Below the pieces are notes generated by a model that had not been told where the DNA came from, searched no databases, and saw only the letters and a program-made list of their open reading frames with translations. A stretch of 64,000 nt of DNA, taken from assembly GCF_014212135.1 (NCBI RefSeq), contig NZ_JACJVQ010000008.1:372001-436000 (forward strand). The letters are read 5' to 3'. The stretch is from Cohnella thailandensis. Its GTDB lineage: Bacteria; Bacillota; Bacilli; Paenibacillales; Paenibacillaceae. A program made the translations under genes and the position numbers. Below, piece by piece: positions 32,222-41,800 of the stretch (position 1 is its first letter; each line of letters begins with the position of its first letter).

Positions 32222-35179
32222 TTATCGCGTTTCCAGCAATCTCATATCGGCCGAGCAGCCATCCGGGGCGATAAGCTCGACTTCGACTCCCTTGGGCGCC
32301 CGGACCTCGAGGTCGAATACTCGTCCCCCTTCCCGTTCGACGATTCGCCAGGACACGTCGATCCGGCCTCCGTCCGGCAGCGGCACCGCGCCGCGCGCCC
32401 ACTTCAGGTCGCCCGGCTGCGGAGCGACCTTGACGCTCTTCCAGCCGTCGGAAGCCCTGCGGACTCCCAGCACGACGGCGCCCAGGAAGTACCCCGGGGC
32501 GGCGGACCAGGCATGGCAATGGCTGCGGGTGAGCATCTTCGGATTCGGGCGGTTCTCCTTGAAGTTGGGGTACATCTCCCAGCAAGCGGTCGCCTCGTAT
32601 TCGATCATTTGGCCGTAATTGGCGCGCATGTCGTCCAGCATGATGTCGTAGCGGCCTAGAGAAGCAAGCGCCTCGTAATAGAAGAACGCCATGAACGGGC
32701 TGCCGATCTGCACGAACGAGGCGGGCGGCTCGATCAGATAGCCGGCGATCCGGTCCTTGCGCTCCCCTTCGGCGACGCCGTTCAGGTAAGCGACGACCTG
32801 CGTCTGGATGCTGAAGACATCCGACCTTCTGCCGTCCGCGTGAATGCAGTCGAGATAGGCTTGCCGCTCGTCGGACCAGAGGTGCTCGTTGATCGCCTCG
32901 ACGAGCGAATCGGCCGCCTTCGCGAAGACGGCGCCCTCTTCGGCGGCTCCGGCCAGCTCCGCCAGCTTCGCCGCGTCGCGAAGCGTTCTGGCAAGGATCG
33001 CGTTCTGATGCGTGACGACGCCGTTGCGGGGCTGATCGATAGGCGCCCAGTCGAGCAGGTTCCAGCCTCTTATGAAGAACAGTCCGCGATCGTCGATTTT
33101 CCGCAAATAGTGCTCCAAGGTGAACCGGATCTTCGGCCACATCCTCTTCGCGAACGACCGGTCGCCGGCATGCTCCGCGAATTCCCGGCACGCGATCGCC
33201 CAGAAGAAGGTCCAGTTGGGAATGACGCTGCTCCAGCCGCTCGGAACCTGATCGGCATAAAGAGGCGTCTGCCAGGCCGATCCGGGAACCAGCTCCAGGC
33301 ATCTTCTCACGATGTCCGTCGCGCCGAATACGTAGTAGTTGACCAGCGCCTCGTTGCGGCTGTCGCCGACCCAGAACGCCTGCTCGTAAGCCGGGCAATC
33401 CACGAACGTGTCCTCCATGCACAGGCGGGTCGTATGCTTGCTGATCTCCCAAATATCGTTAAGCAGCGGATCCGAGCTGTGGAACCGGCCGATCTCGGCC
33501 ACCGGATAATTGCTCTGGGCGATCTGCACGCCGAACAGCCGCACCGGGCGGGACGCGTTCCGAACCGTCACCATGAGATAACGCAGGCCGCGCCGGACCG
33601 GGGATTCGTAGCTCTGCCGGCCTTCCTTGCAGACGTAGCGGAGCGTGTTATCCAGAATGTACGTATCCTGGCGCCACCCGTCCCGCATATACTCGAAGCC
33701 GTAGAAGTCGAGGACGGTTCCCGCCGGGGCGTCCGCCTCGAACCGGAGATAGCCCGACCATTCCTTGCCGAAGTCCAGGATCAGCTCCGTGTCCGCGCCT
33801 TCGAATAAAGGAAGGACCGCGGGAGTCCGGTTCGCCATGCAGACCGCCTGCACGTCCATCGGGATCGGGAGGCTCTCTTCCGTCCTCCTCCAAACGCTCT
33901 TGGCGAAGACCGATTCGCGCGCCGTCAGCTCGGCCGGGAATGGCTTGATCCATTTCTCGTAGGCTGCCAGCTCCGAGGGCGAGGAGACGGCTCGGAAGCT
34001 TCCGTATATCCCGAAGTGTTCGAAGGCTTGCTCGTCCAGAGGCTTATCTCCGCCGAAGCCTTCGTAATCCGCCAGCGGCGAGTCCGATTCCTCATGGTCG
34101 ATCGGCACTCTCGCGGCGAAAGGCCCGATCAGCGCGAACGGGGCTTCGCTGCCGGATTCGCCGCCAAGCGGGGAGACAAGCTCGAACGGCGCCTCGCTGT
34201 CGATCCCGAAGTGCAGGCCGGTCCCATGATCGGTTCCCGCCAAGTCCAGCGCCAGCAGGTTGTCTCCGCGGCGAAGCCGCAGGCGCTGATACCGTTCCGG
34301 CCGTTCGCCTTCCATGTCGTTCGCGGAATAGTAGGTTCCGTTAACGGCGATGCCCCGAAGCGCATCGAATCCGCTTAAGAAGCCGACGGTCGCTTCCGCG
34401 TCTTCGCTTAAGCGGACAATAACGGCCGCATACCCGACGAACGACACGCGATTGGCATGCCGGATGCTGTCCGGATCCATGGCGTTGCGGATGTCGAGCG
34501 CGGTCGTCCAGGAGACGGCCTCCACCCGCTTCAGCGATTCCGCTCGCACCGGCCAGACCGTCTCTTCGGTCAGCGGAGGGATCGCGCTCGGCTTCAGGGA
34601 CGGCCACGGCTCGTCTCCCGGCCGCCCGACCGTTCTTGCGTTCTCCCATTCCGGCAAATCGGACTCCCCCCCGGTCCACCCATCGTCCCATAAGCCGGCG
34701 TCCACGCTCTCGGAGAACCCCAGTTGGCAAGACATGCGGGGAGAGCGGCGGTCGTACCCCTTATGCGAAGCGGTTCGCCACGACTCGTCCGTTCCGAGAA
34801 CGAAGGATGCTCCCGCGTTCGTCTCGGCCTCCAGCTGGGCGAGAAGCCCGCCCTTGCCGAGCAGATACTGGAACGTGGACAATCCGTAACTGATGACCAG
34901 CACGGCTATCGTGTTCGTTCCTTGGCGAAGCAGATGGCCGACCTCATGAACGTTGTAGCTCTGCTCGGAAGGCCAGGAGCGTACCGGGCCTCTTCCGCTA
35001 AGAATCCCGTTCACGTACAGAACGTACCGGGAATCCGCCGTGATCGAGATTCGGGCTTCCTGTACTCCTTGGTCCGGCAGCTCGAACGAGCGCCGGAAGC
35101 ATCTCCATTCGTTGCGCGGACGGTCCTCTTCGCCGCCCCATATCCACTGCGCCTGCCACGCGATCCCGCCAGCATCCAT
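32222..35179 (-). CDS. GH78-type alpha-L-rhamnosidase
   Basis: A 985-residue cytoplasmic enzyme of the Bac_rhamnosid group, releasing terminal alpha-L-rhamnose from pectin fragments, glycosides or other polymers. The N-terminal beta-sandwich modules (QWIWGGEED.., LYVNG, YNVHEV) are followed by a six-hairpin (alpha/alpha)6 barrel whose entry motif reads DCPAYEQAFWVGDSRNEA in place of the common DCPQRDERLGWTGDA, and SHCHAWSAAPGYFLG near the end. ATG 35179 (MDAGG) is fixed by AAGAAGGAG; the frame extends to 35428 but overlaps the divergent regulator. It is divergent from an AraC-cupin regulator that likely controls it. Confidence 0.85.
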   Translation of the reverse strand: MDAGGIAWQAQWIWGGEEDRPRNEWRCFRRSFELPDQGVQEARISITADSRYVLYVNGILSGRGPVRSWPSEQSYNVHEVGHLLRQGTNTIAVLVISYGLSTFQYLLGKGGLLAQLEAETNAGASFVLGTDESWRTASHKGYDRRSPRMSCQLGFSESVDAGLWDDGWTGGESDLPEWENARTVGRPGDEPWPSLKPSAIPPLTEETVWPVRAESLKRVEAVSWTTALDIRNAMDPDSIRHANRVSFVGYAAVIVRLSEDAEATVGFLSGFDALRGIAVNGTYYSANDMEGERPERYQRLRLRRGDNLLALDLAGTDHGTGLHFGIDSEAPFELVSPLGGESGSEAPFALIGPFAARVPIDHEESDSPLADYEGFGGDKPLDEQAFEHFGIYGSFRAVSSPSELAAYEKWIKPFPAELTARESVFAKSVWRRTEESLPIPMDVQAVCMANRTPAVLPLFEGADTELILDFGKEWSGYLRFEADAPAGTVLDFYGFEYMRDGWRQDTYILDNTLRYVCKEGRQSYESPVRRGLRYLMVTVRNASRPVRLFGVQIAQSNYPVAEIGRFHSSDPLLNDIWEISKHTTRLCMEDTFVDCPAYEQAFWVGDSRNEALVNYYVFGATDIVRRCLELVPGSAWQTPLYADQVPSGWSSVIPNWTFFWAIACREFAEHAGDRSFAKRMWPKIRFTLEHYLRKIDDRGLFFIRGWNLLDWAPIDQPRNGVVTHQNAILARTLRDAAKLAELAGAAEEGAVFAKAADSLVEAINEHLWSDERQAYLDCIHADGRRSDVFSIQTQVVAYLNGVAEGERKDRIAGYLIEPPASFVQIGSPFMAFFYYEALASLGRYDIMLDDMRANYGQMIEYEATACWEMYPNFKENRPNPKMLTRSHCHAWSAAPGYFLGAVVLGVRRASDGWKSVKVAPQPGDLKWARGAVPLPDGGRIDVSWRIVEREGGRVFDLEVRAPKGVEVELIAPDGCSADMRLLETR

Positions 35180-35251
35180 CTTAAGTCGACTCCTTCTTCG
35201 GGGTATTTTCCTCTCTATTCTACTCTTCGGCGGACGTCGTCCTTTAGGGTT

Positions 35252-35283
35252 GAATCGGACACATGATGCGGTGGAATCGGACA
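35252..35283. promoter_or_regulatory. Two exact 10-bp direct repeats between rhamnosidase and AraC regulator
   Basis: GAATCGGACA occurs at 35252-35261 and 35274-35283, 22 bp (two helical turns) apart, in the divergent intergenic region. This is the usual layout of AraC-family operator half-sites. Regulator assignment is inferred from position. Confidence 0.6.
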
Positions 35284-35354
35284 AAATAAATGGATAGATG
35301 CCGGTTAATAGACTATGATGAAAAGAAAAGCACTCGAGAAGGAGGCTGTCGTTC

Positions 35355-36257
35355 TTGACCGTCCATCGGCCTATCTGGCTAACGCCCGGCTCCCTGTTCT
35401 TTACGCCGGAGCTGCCCATCTGCGTCAATCGGGCGGAGGAATCGTTCCAGCTTCAGGAGCATGCCCACGACTTTATCGAGATCTGCATCGTCGCGGAAGG
35501 AGACGGCGAGCACTATATCGGCGGCACCCATTTCAAAGTGGCCAAGGGGGATCTCTTCTACATCCCCGTCGGCGTGTCCCACGTGTTCCGCCCCCGCGCC
35601 GCCTCGCCGAAAGGACGCTTGTCCGTATACAATTGCATCTTTACGAGAGAGTACTTGGAAGGCGCCTTCGGAGCTTTTCCTCTGGAGCCGGACATTCCGT
35701 CCTTCTACGAAGAGCTGGAACGGCAAGGCCGCTGGCTCGCCGTTCGCGATTCGAACGGAGAAGCCGGAAGGCTTCTGCAGCGCCTATACTTGGAATCGAG
35801 CGAGCGGACGACGGGCTATTCCGCCCTGCTGCATTCGGGGTTGATCGAGCTCTTGGTGTTGCTCCGCCGGCTCGATCGCGTCCGGTCCGCAGCACCCTTC
35901 CCGACCGGCGGAAGCGGAATTCGGGAGCTGCTTGAGCGAATCGAGCGGGATTGCGCGGGAGGCGTTCGTGCCGGAGAGTTAGCCGCGGAGATGGGCATCA
36001 GCGTCCGGCAGCTGCAGCGAACGGTGCGCGGCGCTTCGGGAATGTCTCTGACCGAATACGTGCAGAACGCCCGAATCAAGGAATGCTGCCGGCTGCTTGG
36101 AGAAACCTCGGATAAGATCGGCTCCATCGCGGCCGCCGTCGGGTATCAGGACCTTAAATTTTTTAACCGCCTGTTCAAGGAGAGAACCGGAATGACGCCT
36201 TCGGAGTACCGCGAACGGTCCCGTCCCTCTTCCGGGGCAACCGGCAGGGCGCTTTAG
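35355..36257 (+). CDS. AraC-family regulator with cupin sensor domain
   Basis: A 300-residue regulator with an N-terminal cupin (EHAHDFIEICIVAEGDGEHY, then GDLFYIPVGVSHVF) at ~20-110, and a C-terminal AraC domain at ~195-290 with two helix-turn-helix motifs, the second reading GYQDLKFFNRLFKERTGMTP. The cupin of such proteins binds a sugar and controls dimer activity. Start is TTG 35355 with GAAGGAGG ~10 nt upstream. It is divergent from the rhamnosidase and its 3' end overlaps the convergent MFS gene by 4 bp. Confidence 0.88.
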   Translation: MTVHRPIWLTPGSLFFTPELPICVNRAEESFQLQEHAHDFIEICIVAEGDGEHYIGGTHFKVAKGDLFYIPVGVSHVFRPRAASPKGRLSVYNCIFTREYLEGAFGAFPLEPDIPSFYEELERQGRWLAVRDSNGEAGRLLQRLYLESSERTTGYSALLHSGLIELLVLLRRLDRVRSAAPFPTGGSGIRELLERIERDCAGGVRAGELAAEMGISVRQLQRTVRGASGMSLTEYVQNARIKECCRLLGETSDKIGSIAAAVGYQDLKFFNRLFKERTGMTPSEYRERSRPSSGATGRAL

Positions 36258-37645
36258 TTCTTCTTGCCGGGAATAAAAGCAAACGAAAGCAGGCTGCCGC
36301 CGAATAAAAGAACGGTCACGACGAGAAGCGACGCCCTCATTCCTCCCATAAAAGAAGCGCTGCCGCTCAGAATCGAGCCGAGGATGGCGACGCCGAGCGT
36401 CGCGCCGAGCTGCCGGCTGGCGTTCAGGGCGCCCGAGGCGGTGCCGGTCTGTTCCTTGGGAACGGACGCGAGCACGGCGGCCATCAAGGAAGGGATCGTC
36501 AAGGACACCCCGAACCCGATGAGCAGCAAGCCGGCGAAGGCAGAAGCGGGGCCCGTCTCCTCCGGCCAGGCTTGCGCCAAGGCTCCGATTCCCGCCAGCG
36601 CGAAGCCCGCCGTCATCGGGAGCCTGGCCCCGATCCGGCCGACGAGCCTGCCGGTGAGGATCGGATTGAAGGCGAGCGGAATCATCATCGGAAGCAGAGC
36701 CAGGCCGGCCGAATGGGCCGACAGCCCGCGGAACTGCTGGTCATACAACGGCAGCAGGAAGAGAATGCCCGACAAGCCGACGTTAATGGCCATTCCGGCC
36801 AGCATTCCCGCCGATACCGCCCGATTCCGGAACATGGCTAGCGGCAGCAGCGGATCCTTGGCCTTGGTTTCGAGAATCGCGAACAGGATGGCGCCGGCCA
36901 AAGCAGCTCCGAACGAGGCGAGAATCGCGGGCGAGCTCCATCCGTACGTCTCCCCTTCCATAAGGGCGAAGGAGACGGCGGCAATAGCCGCGAGGGCCGT
37001 AAGCTGGCCGCCCGCGTCGAAGCTCCGATTCGGCCGGCGATCGGTCTCGCCGATGAGCCGCGAGGTTGCGACCAAGCTGACGAGAGCCAGCGGGACGTTC
37101 AGAAGGAAAATGCTGCGCCAGCCGATCGAATCGACCAAGAAGCCTCCGACGACGGGCCCGGCCGCCATCGCGATGCCCGTCACTGCCGCCCAGATGCCGA
37201 GAGCCCGGGCACGCTCCGCCGGATCCGGGAAGGCGCGGGCTATCAAGGCGAGCGACGCCGGAGTCAAGGCCGCGCCCCCCGCCCCGAGAACGGCTCGCAG
37301 CGAGATCAGAATCCCGAGCGAAGGAGCGGCGGCCATCAGAGCCGATGCGATCAGAAACAAAACCAAACCGATAAGATAAACCCTCTTTGCCCCCCACTTG
37401 TCCGCCAAGGCGCCCATCGACAGAAGCAGCGCCGCGAACACGATCGTGTAGGCGTTGACTACCCATTGCAGGCCGTTTACCCCTCCTCCCAGATCGTCGC
37501 GAATGGCGGGAAGCGCCACGCTCACGATCGTCGTATCCAATAACACCATAAAGTACCCGATCGAAATTCCGAGAAGCAGCAACGATTTGGCTAATCGTCT
37601 TGCTCCTCTATCGGACTGGATAGAAACAGCTTTGTTCAAGTTCAT
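36254..37645 (-). CDS. DHA2-family MFS exporter (EmrB/QacA type)
   Basis: A 463-residue transporter with about 14 TM helices, proton-driven multidrug efflux family. Motif C appears as GPVVGGFLVD and the motif A loop as LADKWGAKRVY; the first helix carries LDTTIVSVALPAI, the DHA2 motif D1. Start codon is ambiguous: ATG 37645 touches the AAAGGGG, TTG 37639 has better spacing, and the frame also opens at TTG 37657. Divergent from an XRE/MmyB-type regulator across a 136-bp region, a common regulator-efflux pairing. Confidence 0.88.
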   Translation of the reverse strand: MNLNKAVSIQSDRGARRLAKSLLLLGISIGYFMVLLDTTIVSVALPAIRDDLGGGVNGLQWVVNAYTIVFAALLLSMGALADKWGAKRVYLIGLVLFLIASALMAAAPSLGILISLRAVLGAGGAALTPASLALIARAFPDPAERARALGIWAAVTGIAMAAGPVVGGFLVDSIGWRSIFLLNVPLALVSLVATSRLIGETDRRPNRSFDAGGQLTALAAIAAVSFALMEGETYGWSSPAILASFGAALAGAILFAILETKAKDPLLPLAMFRNRAVSAGMLAGMAINVGLSGILFLLPLYDQQFRGLSAHSAGLALLPMMIPLAFNPILTGRLVGRIGARLPMTAGFALAGIGALAQAWPEETGPASAFAGLLLIGFGVSLTIPSLMAAVLASVPKEQTGTASGALNASRQLGATLGVAILGSILSGSASFMGGMRASLLVVTVLLFGGSLLSFAFIPGKKN

Positions 37646-37734
37646 TCCCCTTTGCAACGTGGATGATAAAATCGCTTGCGCCCCAAGGGGAAGTGTATAA
37701 TGGATAATAACCGAGAATAAGCGGAGAGTTTATC

Positions 37735-37753
37735 CTAGGAGTTCTTCTCCTAG
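37735..37753. promoter_or_regulatory. Perfect palindrome in leader of XRE regulator
   Basis: CTAGGAG-TTCTT-CTCCTAG, 7-bp perfect arms, 29 nt upstream of the regulator ATG and between it and the divergent MFS gene. It can be an operator for the regulator or an RNA hairpin in its leader. A promoter-like TATAAT is at 37695-37700. Confidence 0.5.
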
Positions 37754-37781
37754 TTTAAGAGAAGATCGATCGAGGGAGCCG

Positions 37782-38636
37782 ATGGAAGGAATGGAAGCAT
37801 CGTCGAAGGAACGTCTGCAGGAGCTGGCTCAATTCCTGCGAACGCGAAGAGCGAGGATTCGGCCCGAACAGGCGGGGCTGCCGGGCGATGGCCGAAGACG
37901 CACGCCGGGGCTAAGGCGAGGGGAAGTCGCGATGCTGGCGGGCATTAGCGCGGATTGGTACACGTGGCTGGAGCAAGCGCGGCCGATCCAAGTGTCCGCC
38001 CAGGTGCTGGAGAGCCTCTCCCGGGCCCTGGAGCTCGATTCGGACGAGCGCAAGCACTTGTTCCTTCTGGCCCTTCAGCAGCTGCCCGCCGATTCGGCTT
38101 TGCCGGAGAACTCCGTTCCTCCTCTGCTGCAAGCCTTCCTAGACGGACAAGGAACGAATCCGGCCTACGTCACCGATCCGCGCTTGAATATCGTAGCCTG
38201 GAACAAGGCGGCCTCTACGATTTATGGGGACTATGAGCGAATGTCTCCACGAGAGCGCAACAGCCTCTGGCGGACGTTCACGTCGCCTTACGTGCGCGAG
38301 ATGCTTCGGGAGAATTGGGAGAATCACGCCCGGCACCGTCTGGCTCATTTTCGGGCGAACTACGGCCAATTCCCCGGCGACCCCTGGTGGATGGAGCTCA
38401 TCGGAGACTTGAGCCGGGCCAGCGCGGAGTTCCGCGAATGGTGGCCGATGCACGATGTCCTGAATGGTCCCGAGGGCCGGAAAATCAATCACCATCCGAC
38501 GGCCGGCCGGCTTGTGTTCGACCAAATCTCGTTCCTCGTCTCCGACGCTCCCCACCTTACCGTGACGATCAACCTTCCGGCGAACGAGGACGACACGCCC
38601 TCCAAGCTTGCCCGGCTTCTGTCGGGGGAAGCTTAA
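37782..38636 (+). CDS. XRE-family regulator with MmyB-like ligand domain
   Basis: A 284-residue regulator: N-terminal helix-turn-helix (TPGLRRGEVAMLAGISADWY, ~40-60) and a C-terminal MmyB-like domain that in relatives binds a fatty-acid-like or small ligand (AWNKAASTIYGDYERMSP, HRLAHFRANYGQFPGDP). Such regulators often repress divergent efflux or oxidoreductase genes. GAGGGAG precedes the ATG; a second in-frame ATG is 9 nt on. The likely target is the DHA2 exporter at 36254-37645. Confidence 0.88.
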   Translation: MEGMEASSKERLQELAQFLRTRRARIRPEQAGLPGDGRRRTPGLRRGEVAMLAGISADWYTWLEQARPIQVSAQVLESLSRALELDSDERKHLFLLALQQLPADSALPENSVPPLLQAFLDGQGTNPAYVTDPRLNIVAWNKAASTIYGDYERMSPRERNSLWRTFTSPYVREMLRENWENHARHRLAHFRANYGQFPGDPWWMELIGDLSRASAEFREWWPMHDVLNGPEGRKINHHPTAGRLVFDQISFLVSDAPHLTVTINLPANEDDTPSKLARLLSGEA

Positions 38637-38675
38637 AAAAATCCCTCCGCAGAAGATTCTCTACGGAGGGATTTC
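38637..38675 (+). terminator. Terminator of XRE/MmyB gene
   Basis: AATCCCTCCG and CGGAGGGATT form a 10-bp stem, followed by TCTTC. The gap onward to 38895 contains no gene I can support. Confidence 0.75.
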
Positions 38676-38895
38676 TTCGGGCTGTCGAGAAACCCGTTCT
38701 CTAGTTTTCAAAATTCGAGCCCTGTATTTCCCGTTGGCAGGCCGAGATAGTCTCATTCGAGACGATCTCCTCACCCTCGCCGGTTCAGCGTCAGGATAAA
38801 GTGAATAGATGCACAAAAATACCTAAATAGAAATCGCAATGTTACGGGCACGCCTAATGTCTGATAGACACTTTATCAACAGCCTGAAGAAATGG

Positions 38896-41800
38896 TTATC
38901 TCAGCCGGAGAAGAGCGACCGTTGCTTCAGCTCTTGTCATCCAGGCATCCGGAGCGAATCGGTTGCCGGAGCGCCCGACCAGCACGCCCTGCTGGACTGC
39001 CGAATGAATAAAGCCTTTCGCCCAGGTTGGAAGATCGGCATCGTCGGCGAAGGAGGTTTGGGTTCCGCTCGGCTCCCACTTCGCGGCTTTGGCGATCATC
39101 GCTGCCACCTCGGCTCTGCTAATCGACTGCTGCGGCCGAAGCGTTCCGTCCGAATAGCCATCCAGAATGCCCAGCTCTACTGCGGCGCTTATCGAACCTA
39201 TTGCCCAGGAAGGGATTTTCGAGCTGTCGGCGAACAGCAGCTTATCCGTCTCCGAATCGGGAGATATGTCCAGCGTCCGCAGCAGCATGACTGCGAATTC
39301 CGCCCGCGTCACCAGCCCGTCAGGATGGAAACTCGCAGCAGAATCGCCTTCGACGATACCTTCCGCGGCCGCTTCGCATATCATTTGCTCTGCCCAGTGG
39401 CCTTTAATATCGGTTAATGCGCAAGGAGGACTCTCGGTCTCAGTCTCTGTCCCGGCGTTCGCCGACAAGCGGCTGATGGACAGGGTATAGGTCTTGATCG
39501 TGCCGTTCTCCGCTTTGACGGCGAGAACGAACGTATTCTCTCCTTCCTTCAGCATAACGGAAATCGAATCGGTGATTACCGTCCCCCCTATGGTTACCGT
39601 AGAGGAAGCACGATCGGCCCTGACTCGGATCTCCACCTGTTCCGATTCGGTTTCCGCTTTATATTGCACTAGACCTTTATTGAAGGAAGGCGTGATCCGA
39701 ATCTCCCGGTCATCGCTACCCCACACGGAGAGCGACTGCAGATCGTTATTTCCGGATAAAAGAGGGACCTCGCCGGCATAGAAAGCCGCCCGTGTCACCG
39801 TTACCGTGTAGGTTTTCGTCGTGGTGCCGTCCTGCGCCGTTACGTGAACGTCGACGGTATTGGCGCCGACGTTCAGGTGGAGCGCACCGCTTGCGCTTCC
39901 GCTCGCGACCGCCTCATAGGCGTTGCCGTTGACCCGCACTTCGGCCGTCGCGCCGCTATCGGCTACCGTCGGCGTCACCGTCAACGTGGCGACGCCGTTC
40001 GCCACATTCGCCGTATAGCTCGCGGTCGCTGCCGCGAACGCGGGATCGAGCGTGCCGGCACTCAGCGCAATGTCGCTTAAATCCGCATTCCCGCTCGCCG
40101 CCCGTTCCACCGTTACCGTGTACGTTTTCATCGTGGTGCCGTCTTGTGCCGTCACTCGCACGTCGACGGTATTAGTGCCGACGTTCAGGTGGAGCGCACC
40201 GCTCGCGACCGACACATAAGCACCACCGTTAATCCGCACCTCGGCCGTCGCGCCGCTATCGGCTACAGTCGGTGTCACCGTCAGCGAAGAGACGCTGTTG
40301 ACCACATTCGCCGCATAGCTTACGGTCCCCGGCGAGAACACGGAATCGAGCGTGCCGGCGCTCAGCGCAAGGTCGCTTAAATCCGCGTTTGCGCTCCCCG
40401 CCCGCGTCACCGTTACCGTGTAGGTTTTTGTCGTGGTGCCGTCCTGTGCCGTGACGCGAACGTCGACGGTATTGGCGCCGACGTTCAAGTTTAGCGTACT
40501 GCTCGCGATTCCGCTGGCGACCGACGCATAGGCTCCGCCGTTAATCCGCACCTCGGCCGTCGCGCCGCTATCGGCTACAGTCGGCGTAACCGTGAGCGAG
40601 GAGACGCCATTGGCTACATTCGCCGTATAGCTCACGGTCCCCGGCGCGAACGCGGAATCGAGCGTGCCGGCGCTCAGCGCTAGGTCGCTTAAATCCGCGT
40701 TTGCGCTCGCCGCCCGCGTCACCGTTACCGTGTAGGTTTTTGTCGTGGTGCCGTCCTGTGCCGTGACGCGAACGTCGACGGTATTGGCGCCGACGTTCAA
40801 GTTTAGCGTACTGCTCGCGATTCCGCTGGCGACCGACGCATAGGCTCCGCCGTTAATCCGCACCTCGGCCGTCGCGCCGCTATCGGCTACAGTCGGCGTA
40901 ACCGTGAGCGAGGAGACGCCATTGGCTACATTCGCCGTATAGCTCACGGTCCCCGGCGCGAACGCGGGATCGAGCGTGCCGGCGCTCAGCTCCAGGCCGC
41001 TTAAATCCGCATTCGCGCTCGTCGCCCGCGTCACCGTTACCGTATACGTTTTCGTCGTGATGCCGTCCTGCGCCGTCACTCGTACGTCGACGATATTGGC
41101 GCCGACGTTCAGGTGGAGCGCACCGCTTGCGATTCCGCTCGCGACCGCCTCATAGGCGTCGCTGTTGACCCACACTTCAGTCGTCGCATCGCTGTCGGCC
41201 AAAGTCGGCGTCACCGTCAGCGAAGAGACGCTGTTGGATACATTCGCCGTATAGCTCACGGTCCCCGGCGAGAACGCGGGATCGAGCGTGCCGGCGCTCA
41301 GCTCCAGGCCGCTTAAATCCGCGTTTGCGCTCGCCGCCCGCGTTACCGTTACGGTGTAAGTTTTTGTCGTGGTGCCGTCCTGCGCCGTCACTCGTACGTC
41401 GATGGTATTGGCGCCGACGTTCAAGTTTAGCGTACTGCTCGCGATTCCGCTAGCTACCGACGCATAAGCACCACCGTTAATCCGCACCTCGGCCATCGCG
41501 CCGCTATCGGCTAGCGTCGGTGTCACCGTCAGCGAAGAGACGCCGTTCGCCACATTCGCTGCATAACCCATAGTCGCGGGCACGAATACGGGATCGAGCG
41601 TGCCGACACTCAGCGTCAGGTTGCTTAAATCCGCATTATCCGCTCTCGTTTTCGTTAACACGATAGTTAGAGCTGCGACAGCCGTCCGCGGCGACTCATT
41701 GTTCGCCGCATCGGTCGCGGTGATGACATACTTGTAAGTGCCGGGCGAGAGGTCTCCGATATCGGCGGGCGCGACGGAGCCGTCTGCCATGCTTGTCCCG

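Noticed and set aside
32058-33452. 464-codon minus-strand ORF overlapping the rhamnosidase in another frame
   Set aside because: It is out of frame with the GH78-type gene, Arg/Gly-rich, has no domain and runs across the terminator.
39790-41640. Possible CRISPR array or satellite from regular repeats
   Set aside because: The ~300-bp period is in frame and encodes protein domains; there are no short spacers and no cas genes.
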